Shown: positions 1 to 6,995, counted from the first letter of the stretch. The stretch is 15,267 bases of DNA from Actinomycetales bacterium (GCA_012514545.1 JAAZAC010000225.1:1-15267); one strand, 5' to 3'. Numbers and translations: made by a program. The notes: generated from the letters alone by a model not told the origin.

Positions 1-2159
1 ACGTCGGCCAGAAGCGATTCAGCCTCGAGGGCGGCGAATCGACGATCGCGCTCCTCGACGCGGTGCTCACGAGCGCCGCTCAGGCGGAGCTCGACGAGGT
101 CGCCATCGGCATGGCCCACCGCGGCCGACTCAACGTGCTCACCAACATTGCCGGCAAGACCTACGGGCAGATCTTCCGCGAGTTCGAGGGCACGCAGGAT
201 CCGCGCACCGTGCAGGGCTCCGGTGATGTGAAGTACCACCTCGGCACCGAGGGCGTGTTCACCGCCGAGTCCGGCGCGCAGACCAAGGTCTACCTCGCGG
301 CGAACCCGTCCCACCTCGAGGCGGTCGACCCGGTGCTCGAGGGCATCGTGCGCGCCAAGCAGGACCGGATCGACCTCGGCGGCGACGGCTTCTCCGTGCT
401 GCCCGTGCTCATCCACGGCGACGCGGCCTTCGCGGGCCAGGGCGTCGTCGTCGAGACCCTCAACCTGTCCCAGCTGCGCGGCTACCGCACCGGCGGCACG
501 GTGCACGTCATCGTCAACAACCAGGTCGGCTTCACGACCGGCCCGACGTCGTCGCGCTCGACGCACTACTGCACCGACGTGGCCAAGGGCCTGCAGGTGC
601 CGATCTTCCACGTCAACGGGGACGACCCCGAGGCGTGCGTGCGCGTGGCCGAGCTCGCGTTCGAGTTCCGCGAGCAGTTCGACCGCGACGTCATCATCGA
701 CATGGTCTGCTACCGCAGGCGCGGCCACAACGAGGGCGACGACCCGTCGATGACGCAGCCGCTCATGTACAACCTCATCGAGGCGAAGCGGAGCGCGCGC
801 AAGCTCTACACGGAGTCGCTCGTCAGCCGCGGCGACATCTCGGTCGAGGAGGCCGAGCAGGCGCTGCAGGACTACCAGAACCAGCTCGAGCGCGTGTTCC
901 GGGAGACGAAGGAGGGCGCCGCCGCGCGGGCGGCGGGCCGCGACGACGTCGCCGGGCTCGAGAAGCCGGAGTCCCAGCTCGAGGACGCGGGCACGATGGT
1001 CGGCTGGCGCACGGCCGTGCCGCCGGAGGTCCTGCACCGCATCGGCCGGGCGCACGTGCGGCCGCCGGAGGGGTTCACCGTCCACCCGAAGCTCGAGCCG
1101 CTGCTCGCCAAGCGCGAGGAGATGTCGCGCGTCGGCCCGGTCGACTGGGGCTTCGGCGAGATCCTCGCGTTCGGCTCGCTGCTGCTCGAGGGCACGCCCG
1201 TGCGGCTGGCCGGGCAGGACTCGCGGCGCGGCACCTTCGTCCAGCGGCACGCCGTCCTGCACGACCGGCGGACGGGCGCCGAGTGGACCCCGCTGAACTT
1301 CCTGTCGAGCGACCAGGCGAAGTTCTGGGTCTACGACTCCTCGCTGAGCGAGTTCGCGGCGATGGGCTTCGAGTACGGCTACTCCGTCGAGCGACCCGAC
1401 GCGCTCGTGCTGTGGGAGGCCCAGTTCGGCGACTTCGCCAACGGCGCGCAGACGATCATCGACGAGTTCGTCGCCTCGGCCGAGCAGAAGTGGGGCCAGC
1501 GCTCGTCGGTGGTCCTGCTGCTGCCGCACGGCTACGAGGGCCAGGGGCCGGACCACTCGTCGGCCCGGATCGAGCGCTACCTGCAGCTCTGCGCCGAGGA
1601 CAACATGACCGTCGCGGTGCCGAGCACGCCCGCGTCGTACTTCCACCTGCTGCGACGCCAGGCGTACGACCGGCCGCGGCGGCCCCTCGTCGTCGCCACC
1701 CCGAAGTCGCTGCTGCGGCTCAAGGCGGCGACGTCGCCGGTCGAGGCCTTCACCGAGGGCACGTTCCGCCCGGTGCTCGGCGAGGAGCACCTGCCGGCGG
1801 ACGCCCGGGTGGACCGCGTGCTCCTGTGCGCGGGCAAGGTCTACTACGACCTCCTCGCGCACCGGGCCAAGACGGGCGACGCGCGGACGGCGATCGTCCG
1901 CCTCGAGCAGCTCTACCCGCTCGACGTCGACGCGCTGGCGGAGGCGGTGGCCCCCTGGCCGGACGCCGAGCTGGTGTGGGTCCAGGAGGAGCCGGCGAAC
2001 CAGGGCGCCTGGTCGTACATGACGCTGACGCTCGGTGACCGCCTCGGCCGCCCGCTGCGCCGCGTGTCCCGTGCGGCGGCCGCGTCCCCCGCGACCGGCT
2101 CGAGCGCCACGCACGTCGCGGAGCAGACGGCGATCGTGACGGAGGCCTTCGCCCGCTGA
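1..2159 (+). CDS. kgd: Multifunctional 2-oxoglutarate decarboxylase / dehydrogenase E1 component, C-terminal part (5' end outside window)
   Basis: This is the thiamine-diphosphate-dependent E1 subunit that decarboxylates 2-oxoglutarate in the TCA cycle. The frame is open from base 3 and gives 718 visible residues; the true start lies off the left edge. Visible E1 signatures are GMAHRGRLNVL near visible residue 36, HGDAAFAGQG followed by the NNQVGFTTGP thiamine-diphosphate/Mg block (about residues 138-180), RRRGHNEGDDPS (about 240) and a transketolase-type pyrimidine-binding domain with EFGYEYS-like blocks in the second half. In actinobacteria this protein is usually about 1,230 residues, with an N-terminal E2-type acyltransferase domain fused to E1. 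The missing part would fit that, but it cannot be seen here, so plain sucA is the alternative. The C-terminus ends in the usual SSATHVAEQ-like block, so the 3' end is intact. The next gene starts 88 bases later on the same strand. Confidence 0.95.
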   Translation, partial: VGQKRFSLEGGESTIALLDAVLTSAAQAELDEVAIGMAHRGRLNVLTNIAGKTYGQIFREFEGTQDPRTVQGSGDVKYHLGTEGVFTAESGAQTKVYLAANPSHLEAVDPVLEGIVRAKQDRIDLGGDGFSVLPVLIHGDAAFAGQGVVVETLNLSQLRGYRTGGTVHVIVNNQVGFTTGPTSSRSTHYCTDVAKGLQVPIFHVNGDDPEACVRVAELAFEFREQFDRDVIIDMVCYRRRGHNEGDDPSMTQPLMYNLIEAKRSARKLYTESLVSRGDISVEEAEQALQDYQNQLERVFRETKEGAAARAAGRDDVAGLEKPESQLEDAGTMVGWRTAVPPEVLHRIGRAHVRPPEGFTVHPKLEPLLAKREEMSRVGPVDWGFGEILAFGSLLLEGTPVRLAGQDSRRGTFVQRHAVLHDRRTGAEWTPLNFLSSDQAKFWVYDSSLSEFAAMGFEYGYSVERPDALVLWEAQFGDFANGAQTIIDEFVASAEQKWGQRSSVVLLLPHGYEGQGPDHSSARIERYLQLCAEDNMTVAVPSTPASYFHLLRRQAYDRPRRPLVVATPKSLLRLKAATSPVEAFTEGTFRPVLGEEHLPADARVDRVLLCAGKVYYDLLAHRAKTGDARTAIVRLEQLYPLDVDALAEAVAPWPDAELVWVQEEPANQGAWSYMTLTLGDRLGRPLRRVSRAAAASPATGSSATHVAEQTAIVTEAFAR

Positions 2160-2247
2160 CCGGCGCGCGTCGGTCCGCCGCCCGCCGTCCCGCCTCGGCC
2201 AGACTGCAGCGTGGGCCCTGCGCGGGCCGACGCGAGGGGAGGCGACG

Positions 2248-2850
2248 GTGACGGCTGTGGTGCGGCGCATCTGCGTCGTCGGCGACGAGCTCGTGGCGGG
2301 GGTCGGCGACGCCAAGGCGCTCGGCTGGCTCGGGCGCGTCACCGCGCGCACCGCCGTCGAGCCGCCCCTCGTGGTCCTGCCGCTGCCCGTCCCCGGCGAG
2401 ACGACGGCGGGCCTCGCCGCGCGCTGGGAGGTGGAGGTCATGCTGCGCCTCGGCCCGGAGCCGACGCCGGGCGACCACCTCGTCGTCGCGCTCGGGCACG
2501 CCGACCTCGACGCGGGGATCTCCCTCGCCCGCAGCCGCCTCAACCTCGCGAACGTGCTCGACACGGCGGAGTCCCGGCGGCTGCGCACCCTGGTGGTCGG
2601 CCCCCCGCCGTCGGCGCGCCACGAGCCCGACCGCCAGGCGGAGCTGTCCGCGGCGTTCGCCGACGTCACGACGCGACGCCGCATCCCCTACGTGGAGACG
2701 TACGCGCCGCTCGCCCGCCACGAGCAGTGGCTCGCGGACCTCGCCGAGGGGGACGGCCGCCTGCCCGGCCAGGCGGGCTACGGCCTCATGGCGTGGCTCG
2801 TGCTGCACTCCGGCTGGCACCGCTGGCTCGGCCTGCCCGACGACGTCTGA
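2248..2850 (+). CDS. SGNH/GDSL-fold protein, probably catalytically degenerate
   Basis: A 200-residue protein that resembles the SGNH hydrolase (GDSL esterase/lipase) fold. The GTG start is supported by an AGGGGAGG Shine-Dalgarno at 2235-2242. Block I reads VVGDELVAGVGD (residues 10-21), so the nucleophile Ser of GDS is Glu14. Block II keeps a Gly (PGETTAGL, about residue 50). Block III reads LGHADLD (82-88), where GxND would be expected, so the oxyanion Asn appears to be Ala85. Block V reads DGRLPGQAGY (169-178); aligned with DGxHPxxxGY, Asp169 is kept but the catalytic His becomes Leu172. No signal peptide or membrane segment is seen, so it is probably cytoplasmic. It follows the 2-oxoglutarate decarboxylase gene on the same strand and ends 18 bases from a convergent gene. 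The fold assignment is fairly secure; an esterase activity is doubtful and the role is unknown. Confidence 0.75.
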   Translation: MTAVVRRICVVGDELVAGVGDAKALGWLGRVTARTAVEPPLVVLPLPVPGETTAGLAARWEVEVMLRLGPEPTPGDHLVVALGHADLDAGISLARSRLNLANVLDTAESRRLRTLVVGPPPSARHEPDRQAELSAAFADVTTRRRIPYVETYAPLARHEQWLADLAEGDGRLPGQAGYGLMAWLVLHSGWHRWLGLPDDV

Positions 2851-2855
2851 CCGCC

Positions 2856-2868
2856 CGGGCGCGGCCCG
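2856..2868. terminator. Short GC hairpin between convergent genes (weak candidate)
   Basis: CGGGC (2856-2860), loop GCG and GCCCG (2864-2868) form a 5-bp stem. It fills most of the 18-base gap between the stop of the SGNH gene and the stop of the convergent GGDEF-EAL gene. There is no T tract on either strand. Position argues for a shared terminator, but in sequence this GC-rich a 5-bp stem arises easily by chance. Confidence 0.3.
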
Positions 2869-5166
2869 TCAGCGGGGCGCGCCCACCGTCGACCGGAGCA
2901 TCTCCCACAGCGCCGCGGCGTCCACCGGGCGGGAGAACAGGTAGCCCTGGCCGAGCGCGCACGCGCTGTCGCGCATGACGGCGCACTGCTCGGGCCGCTC
3001 GATGCCCTCGGCGACCGTCGACAGGTGCAGCGTGCGGCCGAGCTCGACGATCGCCCGCGCGAGCTGCGCGGCCTCGGCGTCGTCGGCGACGTCGTCGACG
3101 AACGCCTTGTCGATCTTGAGGATGTCGATCGGGAACCCGCGCAGGTAGGTGAGCGAGGAGTACCCGGTGCCGAAGTCGTCGACCGCCAGCCCGACGCCCA
3201 GGGCCTTGAGCTCGCCGAGACGCGACATGGCGAGGTCACGGTCCTTCATGAGGATCGACTCGGTGATCTCGAGCACGAGGCCGTCCGGCGGCAGGCCGGA
3301 GTCGGCGAGGGCGGCCGCGACGCGCGCGGCGAGCCCGGGCTCGGCGATCTGCCGGGCGGAGAGGTTGACGGCCACCGCGGGCGCGCGGCCCGGCGGGAGC
3401 GCGTCGTGCCACACGCGCGCCTGCCGGCACGCCTCGCGCAGCACCCAGTCCCCGATCGGCAGGATGACGCCCGTCTCCTCCGCGACCGGGATGAACGACA
3501 GGGGCGGCACCCAGCCGTGACCCGGCCGGTCCCAGCGCAGCAGCGCCTCGACGCACACGACGTCCTCGGTGACGAGGTCGACGATCGGCTGGTAGTGCAG
3601 GCAGAACTCGTCGTGCGTCAGGGCGGTGCGCAGGTCGTGCTCGAGCTCGACGCGGCGCTCGAACCGCTCGCGCATCGAGGTGTCGAAGACGACCGAGCGC
3701 CCGGCACCGGTCTGCTTCGCCTCGTACATGGCGACGTCCGCGTCGCGCACGAGCGACTCGCCGTCGGTGGACCCGGGCGGGGCGGTGACGATGCCGATGC
3801 TCGCGTCGACGAAGACGTCCCGGCCCGCGATCGCCACGGACTCGCGGATGGCGGCCCCGATGCGGTCCGCGATCGCCACGACGCCCTCGACGTCGTCGAC
3901 CGCCTCGATGAGGACCGCGAACTCGTCGCCGCCGAACCGGGCCGCCGAGTCCCGGCCGCGCAGGGCGCCGCGGATCCGTGCGCCGACCTCCATGAGCAGC
4001 GCGTCCCCCGCGGCGTGGCCGAGGGTGTCGTTGACCATCTTGAAGCGGTCGAGGTCGATGAACAGCACCGCGACGAGCGGCCCGGGCGACGCGCCGAGGG
4101 CCTCGTCGAGGCGCTGCATGAACAGCCGGCGGCTCGCCAGCCCGGTCACGGCGTCGTGGTTCGCCCGGTCCATCTCCGCGAGCGTCAGCGCGTCCGTGAG
4201 GGCCAGGCTGACCTGCTCGGCGAACGCCTCGAGGACGGCCTGGTCCTCCGTGCCGTAGGCGCGGTCCGGCGCGGACGACGCGACCACGAGGGCGCCGGCG
4301 GGCCGGCTCCCCTCGTGCACCGGGGCGGCGAGCGCGGTGGCGGGCCGCTCCCCCGGCCAGGCGTCGACGTCGCTGCCCAGCACCGGCCCCCGGGCGAGGA
4401 CGACGCGGTCGGTCGTGATCGCGGCCCACGTCGGGTCGGTCGGCGACGGGCGCGACCGGCGCACGGCCGCCTCCACCGCGGCGGGCATGCCGCGCGACGT
4501 GACGTGCACGAACCGATCGGGGTCGTCGCGGTCGACGAGGCAGATGACCGCGACGTCGTCGCCGAGGAGGCCGCGCGCGCCGTCGACGACGGTGCCGAGC
4601 ACCTCGTCGAGCGGCGCCCGGCGGGTGATCGCCCGCTGCACGCCGACGAGCCGCTCGAGGAGCTGGTGGCGCACTCGCAGCGACTCCAGCAAGCGCCGGT
4701 TCTCCGCGGCCTGCCGGTCCGACAGCGCGCGCATCGCGCGCTCGGTCTCGACGGTCCGCAACGAGAGCAGGGCGACGTGGAACGCGCGGGCCATGCCGCG
4801 CAGGAGGTGCACCTCCGCGGTCGAGAACTCGCTGATGTACGAGCGCGCGACGACGAGGTGCCCGTCGGTCGCCTCGCGCAGCGGGGCGGCGAGCGCCGCG
4901 CACACGCCGACGCCCGGGACCTCGATCTCCTCCGTCTCGCGGTGGGCGACCGCGAGCAGCGCGTCGGTGGACGCCAGGTCCTCCGGGATGCCGACGGCCG
5001 CCTCCACGCGCCCCGGCAGGATGACGGCGCCCACCTCGGCGTCGAAGGCGGCGGCGACCCGGCCGGCGGCCACGCGGGCCGCGGTGGCGCTGTCGGGGCA
5101 GGACGAGACGGCCGTCAGGAACTGCACGAGCAGCTGCGTCGAGGAGGTCTCGGCGGAGGTGGGCAT
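2869..5166 (-). CDS. GAF-GAF-GGDEF-EAL cyclic-di-GMP synthase/phosphodiesterase
   Basis: A soluble 765-residue c-di-GMP turnover protein with no membrane segments. Domain order by eye: GAF-like sensor (about 10-140), helical linker (140-175), second GAF (about 185-330), GGDEF (about 335-495), EAL (about 505-760). The diguanylate cyclase site is intact (FGGDEF 411-416; DLDRFKMVND 371-380). An RGRD inhibitory I-site (403-406) lies five residues before GGDEF+1, matching the RxxD rule. The EAL half keeps its metal and catalytic residues: EALLRW (540-545), Asn601, Glu633, DDFGTG (663-668), Lys684, Glu720 and Gln740. Both activities are therefore possible, probably switched by the GAF ligands. The start is uncertain. 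ATG at 5166 is used here; the in-frame GTG at 5184 overlaps the stop of a small upstream ORF and is a good alternative, giving 771 residues. The gene is monocistronic and convergent with the SGNH gene. Confidence 0.93.
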   Translation of the reverse strand: MPTSAETSSTQLLVQFLTAVSSCPDSATAARVAAGRVAAAFDAEVGAVILPGRVEAAVGIPEDLASTDALLAVAHRETEEIEVPGVGVCAALAAPLREATDGHLVVARSYISEFSTAEVHLLRGMARAFHVALLSLRTVETERAMRALSDRQAAENRRLLESLRVRHQLLERLVGVQRAITRRAPLDEVLGTVVDGARGLLGDDVAVICLVDRDDPDRFVHVTSRGMPAAVEAAVRRSRPSPTDPTWAAITTDRVVLARGPVLGSDVDAWPGERPATALAAPVHEGSRPAGALVVASSAPDRAYGTEDQAVLEAFAEQVSLALTDALTLAEMDRANHDAVTGLASRRLFMQRLDEALGASPGPLVAVLFIDLDRFKMVNDTLGHAAGDALLMEVGARIRGALRGRDSAARFGGDEFAVLIEAVDDVEGVVAIADRIGAAIRESVAIAGRDVFVDASIGIVTAPPGSTDGESLVRDADVAMYEAKQTGAGRSVVFDTSMRERFERRVELEHDLRTALTHDEFCLHYQPIVDLVTEDVVCVEALLRWDRPGHGWVPPLSFIPVAEETGVILPIGDWVLREACRQARVWHDALPPGRAPAVAVNLSARQIAEPGLAARVAAALADSGLPPDGLVLEITESILMKDRDLAMSRLGELKALGVGLAVDDFGTGYSSLTYLRGFPIDILKIDKAFVDDVADDAEAAQLARAIVELGRTLHLSTVAEGIERPEQCAVMRDSACALGQGYLFSRPVDAAALWEMLRSTVGAPR

Positions 5167-5180
5167 GCGTCGCACCGTCG

Positions 5181-5264
5181 TCACCTGCGCCGCCCAGGGC
5201 ACACGGGCCCGCCCGTCCCGCCCGCACCGACCGGCCGGCGGGGCGTCCGCGCGCGCTCTGCCAT
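5181..5264 (-). CDS. Possible 27-codon leader ORF upstream of the GGDEF-EAL gene
   Basis: ATG at 5264 is preceded by a strong GGGAGG Shine-Dalgarno (5270-5275) with 5-base spacing, better than anything before the GGDEF-EAL start. It encodes 27 residues starting MAERARTPRRP, rich in Arg, Pro and Gly, and ends in RRR. Its TGA (5183-5181) shares a GTGA overlap with an in-frame GTG (5184-5182) of the downstream gene, the classic layout for translational coupling. It has no recognisable homology or domain. It could be a regulatory leader peptide, or chance. A frameshifted true N-terminus of the main protein is also possible. Confidence 0.4.
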   Translation of the reverse strand: MAERARTPRRPVGAGGTGGPVCPGRRR

Positions 5265-5359
5265 TGCAGCCTCCCAGGGCCAGCGGCGCCGGGAGCCGCG
5301 CCGCACCTGAGGGATCGGCCGGCACGCGGCGCTCCTGAGCCCGGGGGCGGGTGAACCCT

Positions 5360-5377
5360 CCGTGATGTCGATCACGG
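5360..5377. promoter_or_regulatory. CRP-family-like operator dyad
   Basis: CCGTGAT-GTCG-ATCACGG is a perfect 7-bp inverted repeat with a 4-base centre. It fits the core GTGA-N6-TCAC of cAMP-receptor-type sites (consensus TGTGA-N6-TCACA), differing at the outermost T and A. It lies between padR and the GGDEF-EAL gene, centred about 200 bases upstream of the latter's ATG, where a promoter for that gene would be expected. No clear -10 box was found beside it. Binding by a CRP/GlxR-type regulator is inference. Confidence 0.45.
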
Positions 5378-5411
5378 TCGGTCGTCTGCCCGGACCGCCG
5401 GCCGCGGCCCC

Positions 5412-5450
5412 TCAGCGGCCCGTCAGCGACCCGTCAGCGGCCGGTCAGCG
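5412..5450. repeat. 11-bp tandem repeat spanning the padR stop codon
   Basis: TCAGCG recurs at 5412, 5423, 5434 and 5445, each 11 bases apart, with nearly identical connecting bases (GGCCCG, ACCCG-type). On the minus strand each unit supplies a TGA. The unit at 5434 is the actual padR stop, and because 11 is not a multiple of 3 the units place stops in all three frames. Confidence 0.75.
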
Positions 5451-6042
5451 TCGCGACGATGGCCCGGCGGGCCGAGTCGAGCACCGTGCGCACGGTGTCG
5501 ACCGTGAGCTGGGTGACCTCCCCCCGCGCGTCGGCGCGGCGCAGCTCCGCGCGCATCTCGTCGCGGAACTCGTGCAGCAGGGCCTCGGCCTCCGCGCGCC
5601 GCGCGCGGGAGGCCGCCCGCCGCTCGCCCGCCGGCGAGACGGGCGTGCCCGCCGCGGCCCGCACCTCCTGCGCGGCCGCGGCGAGGTCCGCGCGCAGCTC
5701 CGCCATGGCGCCGCGCACCTCGTCGCGCACCTGCGCGGCGAGCGAGCGCACGGTCTCGGCGAGGTCCTCCTCCAGGGCGGCGAGGTCGCCGCGCCGGGCC
5801 GCCAGCTCGGCGCGGCCGGCGTCGGTGAGGCGGTACGTGCTCTTGCGGCCGTCGTCGGTGCGCTGGACGAGCCCCTCCTCCTCGAGCCGCGCGAGCCGCG
5901 GGTAGACGGTGCCCGGGCTCGGGCGGTAGGTGCCCCCGAACCGGTCGGACAGGGCGGTGATGAGCTCGTAGCCGTGCTTGGGCCCGCTCTCGAGGAGCGC
6001 GAGCAGGTACAGCCGGAGCTGGCCGTGCGCGAAGACGGCCAT
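5434..6042 (-). CDS. PadR-family transcriptional regulator
   Basis: A 202-residue DNA-binding regulator. Residues 1-85 form the PadR winged helix: HGQLRLYLLALL at the start, then HGYELITALSDRFGG, SPGTVYPRLARLEEEGLV (recognition helix) and the wing GRKSTYRLTDAGRAEL. The remaining ~115 residues are charged, Ala/Glu/Arg-rich and helical, probably a dimerisation coiled coil. Its ATG shares one base with the TGA of the upstream DUF4097 gene (TGATG), so the two are translationally coupled in one operon. PadR proteins usually repress their own operon; the likely operator is the GATATATC dyad in front of the partner gene. The ligand is unknown. Confidence 0.92.
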   Translation of the reverse strand: MAVFAHGQLRLYLLALLESGPKHGYELITALSDRFGGTYRPSPGTVYPRLARLEEEGLVQRTDDGRKSTYRLTDAGRAELAARRGDLAALEEDLAETVRSLAAQVRDEVRGAMAELRADLAAAAQEVRAAAGTPVSPAGERRAASRARRAEAEALLHEFRDEMRAELRRADARGEVTQLTVDTVRTVLDSARRAIVATLTGR

Positions 6043-6878
6043 CAGACCGCCCCGCCCTCGCGGCCGGGACCGCCGCGCAGGACCGTGACGTGCCCGGAGA
6101 CCGTCTTCGTCGAGAGCCGGACGGCTCCGTCGCCGCGGACGACGTCGACCGAGCCGGTGACGTACCCGTCGCCCGTGTGGGCCTCGCCGTCCACGACGAC
6201 GCGGCCGGAGACGCTCTTCGCGGCGACGGTCACGCCGAGCCCCTCGGGCAGGCGGACCGTGACGTCGCCGGAGACGGTCTGGGCGTACAGCTCGCGGGCC
6301 GCCGCGGCGTCGAGGGTGACGGTGCCCGACACGGTGGTCACCTGCACCTGGCCGAACCGGCCGGAGGCCGTGACGCCGCCGGACACGGCGTTGGCCCGCA
6401 GGTCCCCGACGTGGCCGCGGACGACGAGGTCCCCGGAGACGGACTTCGCGACGAGCAGGCCGCGCGTGCCGTCGGCGACCACGGAGCCCGAGACCGTGGA
6501 GACCTGTGCCCCGCCGGTCATCTCGGCCAGGAGGCCCTCCGCGGTCACGGTGCCGATCCGGGCGGCGACGTCGCGCGGGACCGCGATGTGCACGTCCGCG
6601 CGGTCGTCGGCCCGCCAGCCCTTGAAGCGGTCGAGCCAGCCCTCCCAGCCGCCGAGCGTGTACGGGTAGCCGACGCGGAGCTCGCCGTCGGCGAGCGTCA
6701 CCTCGAGCGACCGGCCGACGACGCGGTGCACCTCGATCCGGGCGCCGGGCTCGTCCCGCCCGACGACGTCGACGCGGCCCGCGACGAGCCCGACGCGCAG
6801 CGCGCGGACGTCGTCGAGCTCGATGATCTGGGGCCCGGTGACCACCCACGTGTCCCGCTGCACGCCCGTCACGTTCAT
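6042..6878 (-). CDS. DUF4097-type beta-repeat protein, PadR partner
   Basis: A 278-residue protein. The second half carries seven VSG motifs (residues 129, 147, 165, 183, 202, 223, 260), the first four exactly 18 residues apart. This is the signature of a right-handed beta-helix/DUF4097 repeat, where each VSG is followed by a V/T-rich strand. The N-terminal ~110 residues are a beta-rich domain. No signal peptide or membrane segment is visible, so it appears cytoplasmic despite the 'adhesin-like' label given to the family. The ATG at 6878 has GGGAGG (6885-6890) six bases upstream; longer in-frame extensions would read through the operator. Its stop overlaps the padR start. Function is unknown. 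The association with PadR regulators is common in actinobacteria, where these genes are often thought to be envelope- or stress-related. Confidence 0.87.
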   Translation of the reverse strand: MNVTGVQRDTWVVTGPQIIELDDVRALRVGLVAGRVDVVGRDEPGARIEVHRVVGRSLEVTLADGELRVGYPYTLGGWEGWLDRFKGWRADDRADVHIAVPRDVAARIGTVTAEGLLAEMTGGAQVSTVSGSVVADGTRGLLVAKSVSGDLVVRGHVGDLRANAVSGGVTASGRFGQVQVTTVSGTVTLDAAAARELYAQTVSGDVTVRLPEGLGVTVAAKSVSGRVVVDGEAHTGDGYVTGSVDVVRGDGAVRLSTKTVSGHVTVLRGGPGREGGAV

Positions 6879-6894
6879 CGCCTGCCTCCCGATT

Positions 6895-6932
6895 CGAGAT
6901 ATATCGCGTTTCCGAAGGCACGATATATCTCG
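6895..6932. promoter_or_regulatory. Inverted-repeat operator, probably for PadR
   Basis: CGAGATATATCG (6895-6906) and CGATATATCTCG (6921-6932) are perfect reverse complements separated by 14 bases. Each arm contains the 8-bp palindrome GATATATC, and the two copies are 24 bases apart, slightly over two helical turns. This is the only strongly AT-rich patch in the neighbourhood and it lies 17-54 bases upstream of the DUF4097 ATG, over the expected promoter. Autoregulation by the PadR encoded in the operon is inference from position and symmetry. Confidence 0.75.
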
Positions 6933-6963
6933 ACTTCCGGCGGGCGCAAGCGTACCGCCCGAC

Positions 6964-6989
6964 GCCGGCACCCGGGGCCGGCACCCGGG
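6964..6989. repeat. 13-bp perfect tandem duplication
   Basis: GCCGGCACCCGGG occurs at 6964-6976 and again immediately at 6977-6989. It sits in the 140-base gap between the DUF4097 gene and pilT, next to the pilT terminator candidate. Role unknown; it may simply be a replication-slippage duplication. Confidence 0.8.
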
Positions 6990-6995
6990 CCTCTC

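Noticed and set aside
2214..2228. GGCCC-TGCGC-GGGCC hairpin after the 2-oxoglutarate decarboxylase gene
   Set aside because: A 5-bp stem expected by chance in this base composition, and it lies close to the next gene's ribosome site.
3025..5310. 761-codon plus-strand open frame opposite the GGDEF-EAL gene
   Set aside because: The translation is Arg/Gly/Asp/His-rich without any domain, and the minus strand encodes a fully recognisable protein; it is a GC-rich antisense shadow.
5412..5450. CRISPR-like periodic repeats
   Set aside because: Units are 11 bases with no unique spacers; a simple tandem repeat.
6043..6984. Extension of the padR frame upstream of ATG 6042
   Set aside because: It runs out of frame through the DUF4097 gene and is Arg/Gly-rich; PadR homology starts exactly at MAVFAHGQLRLYLL.
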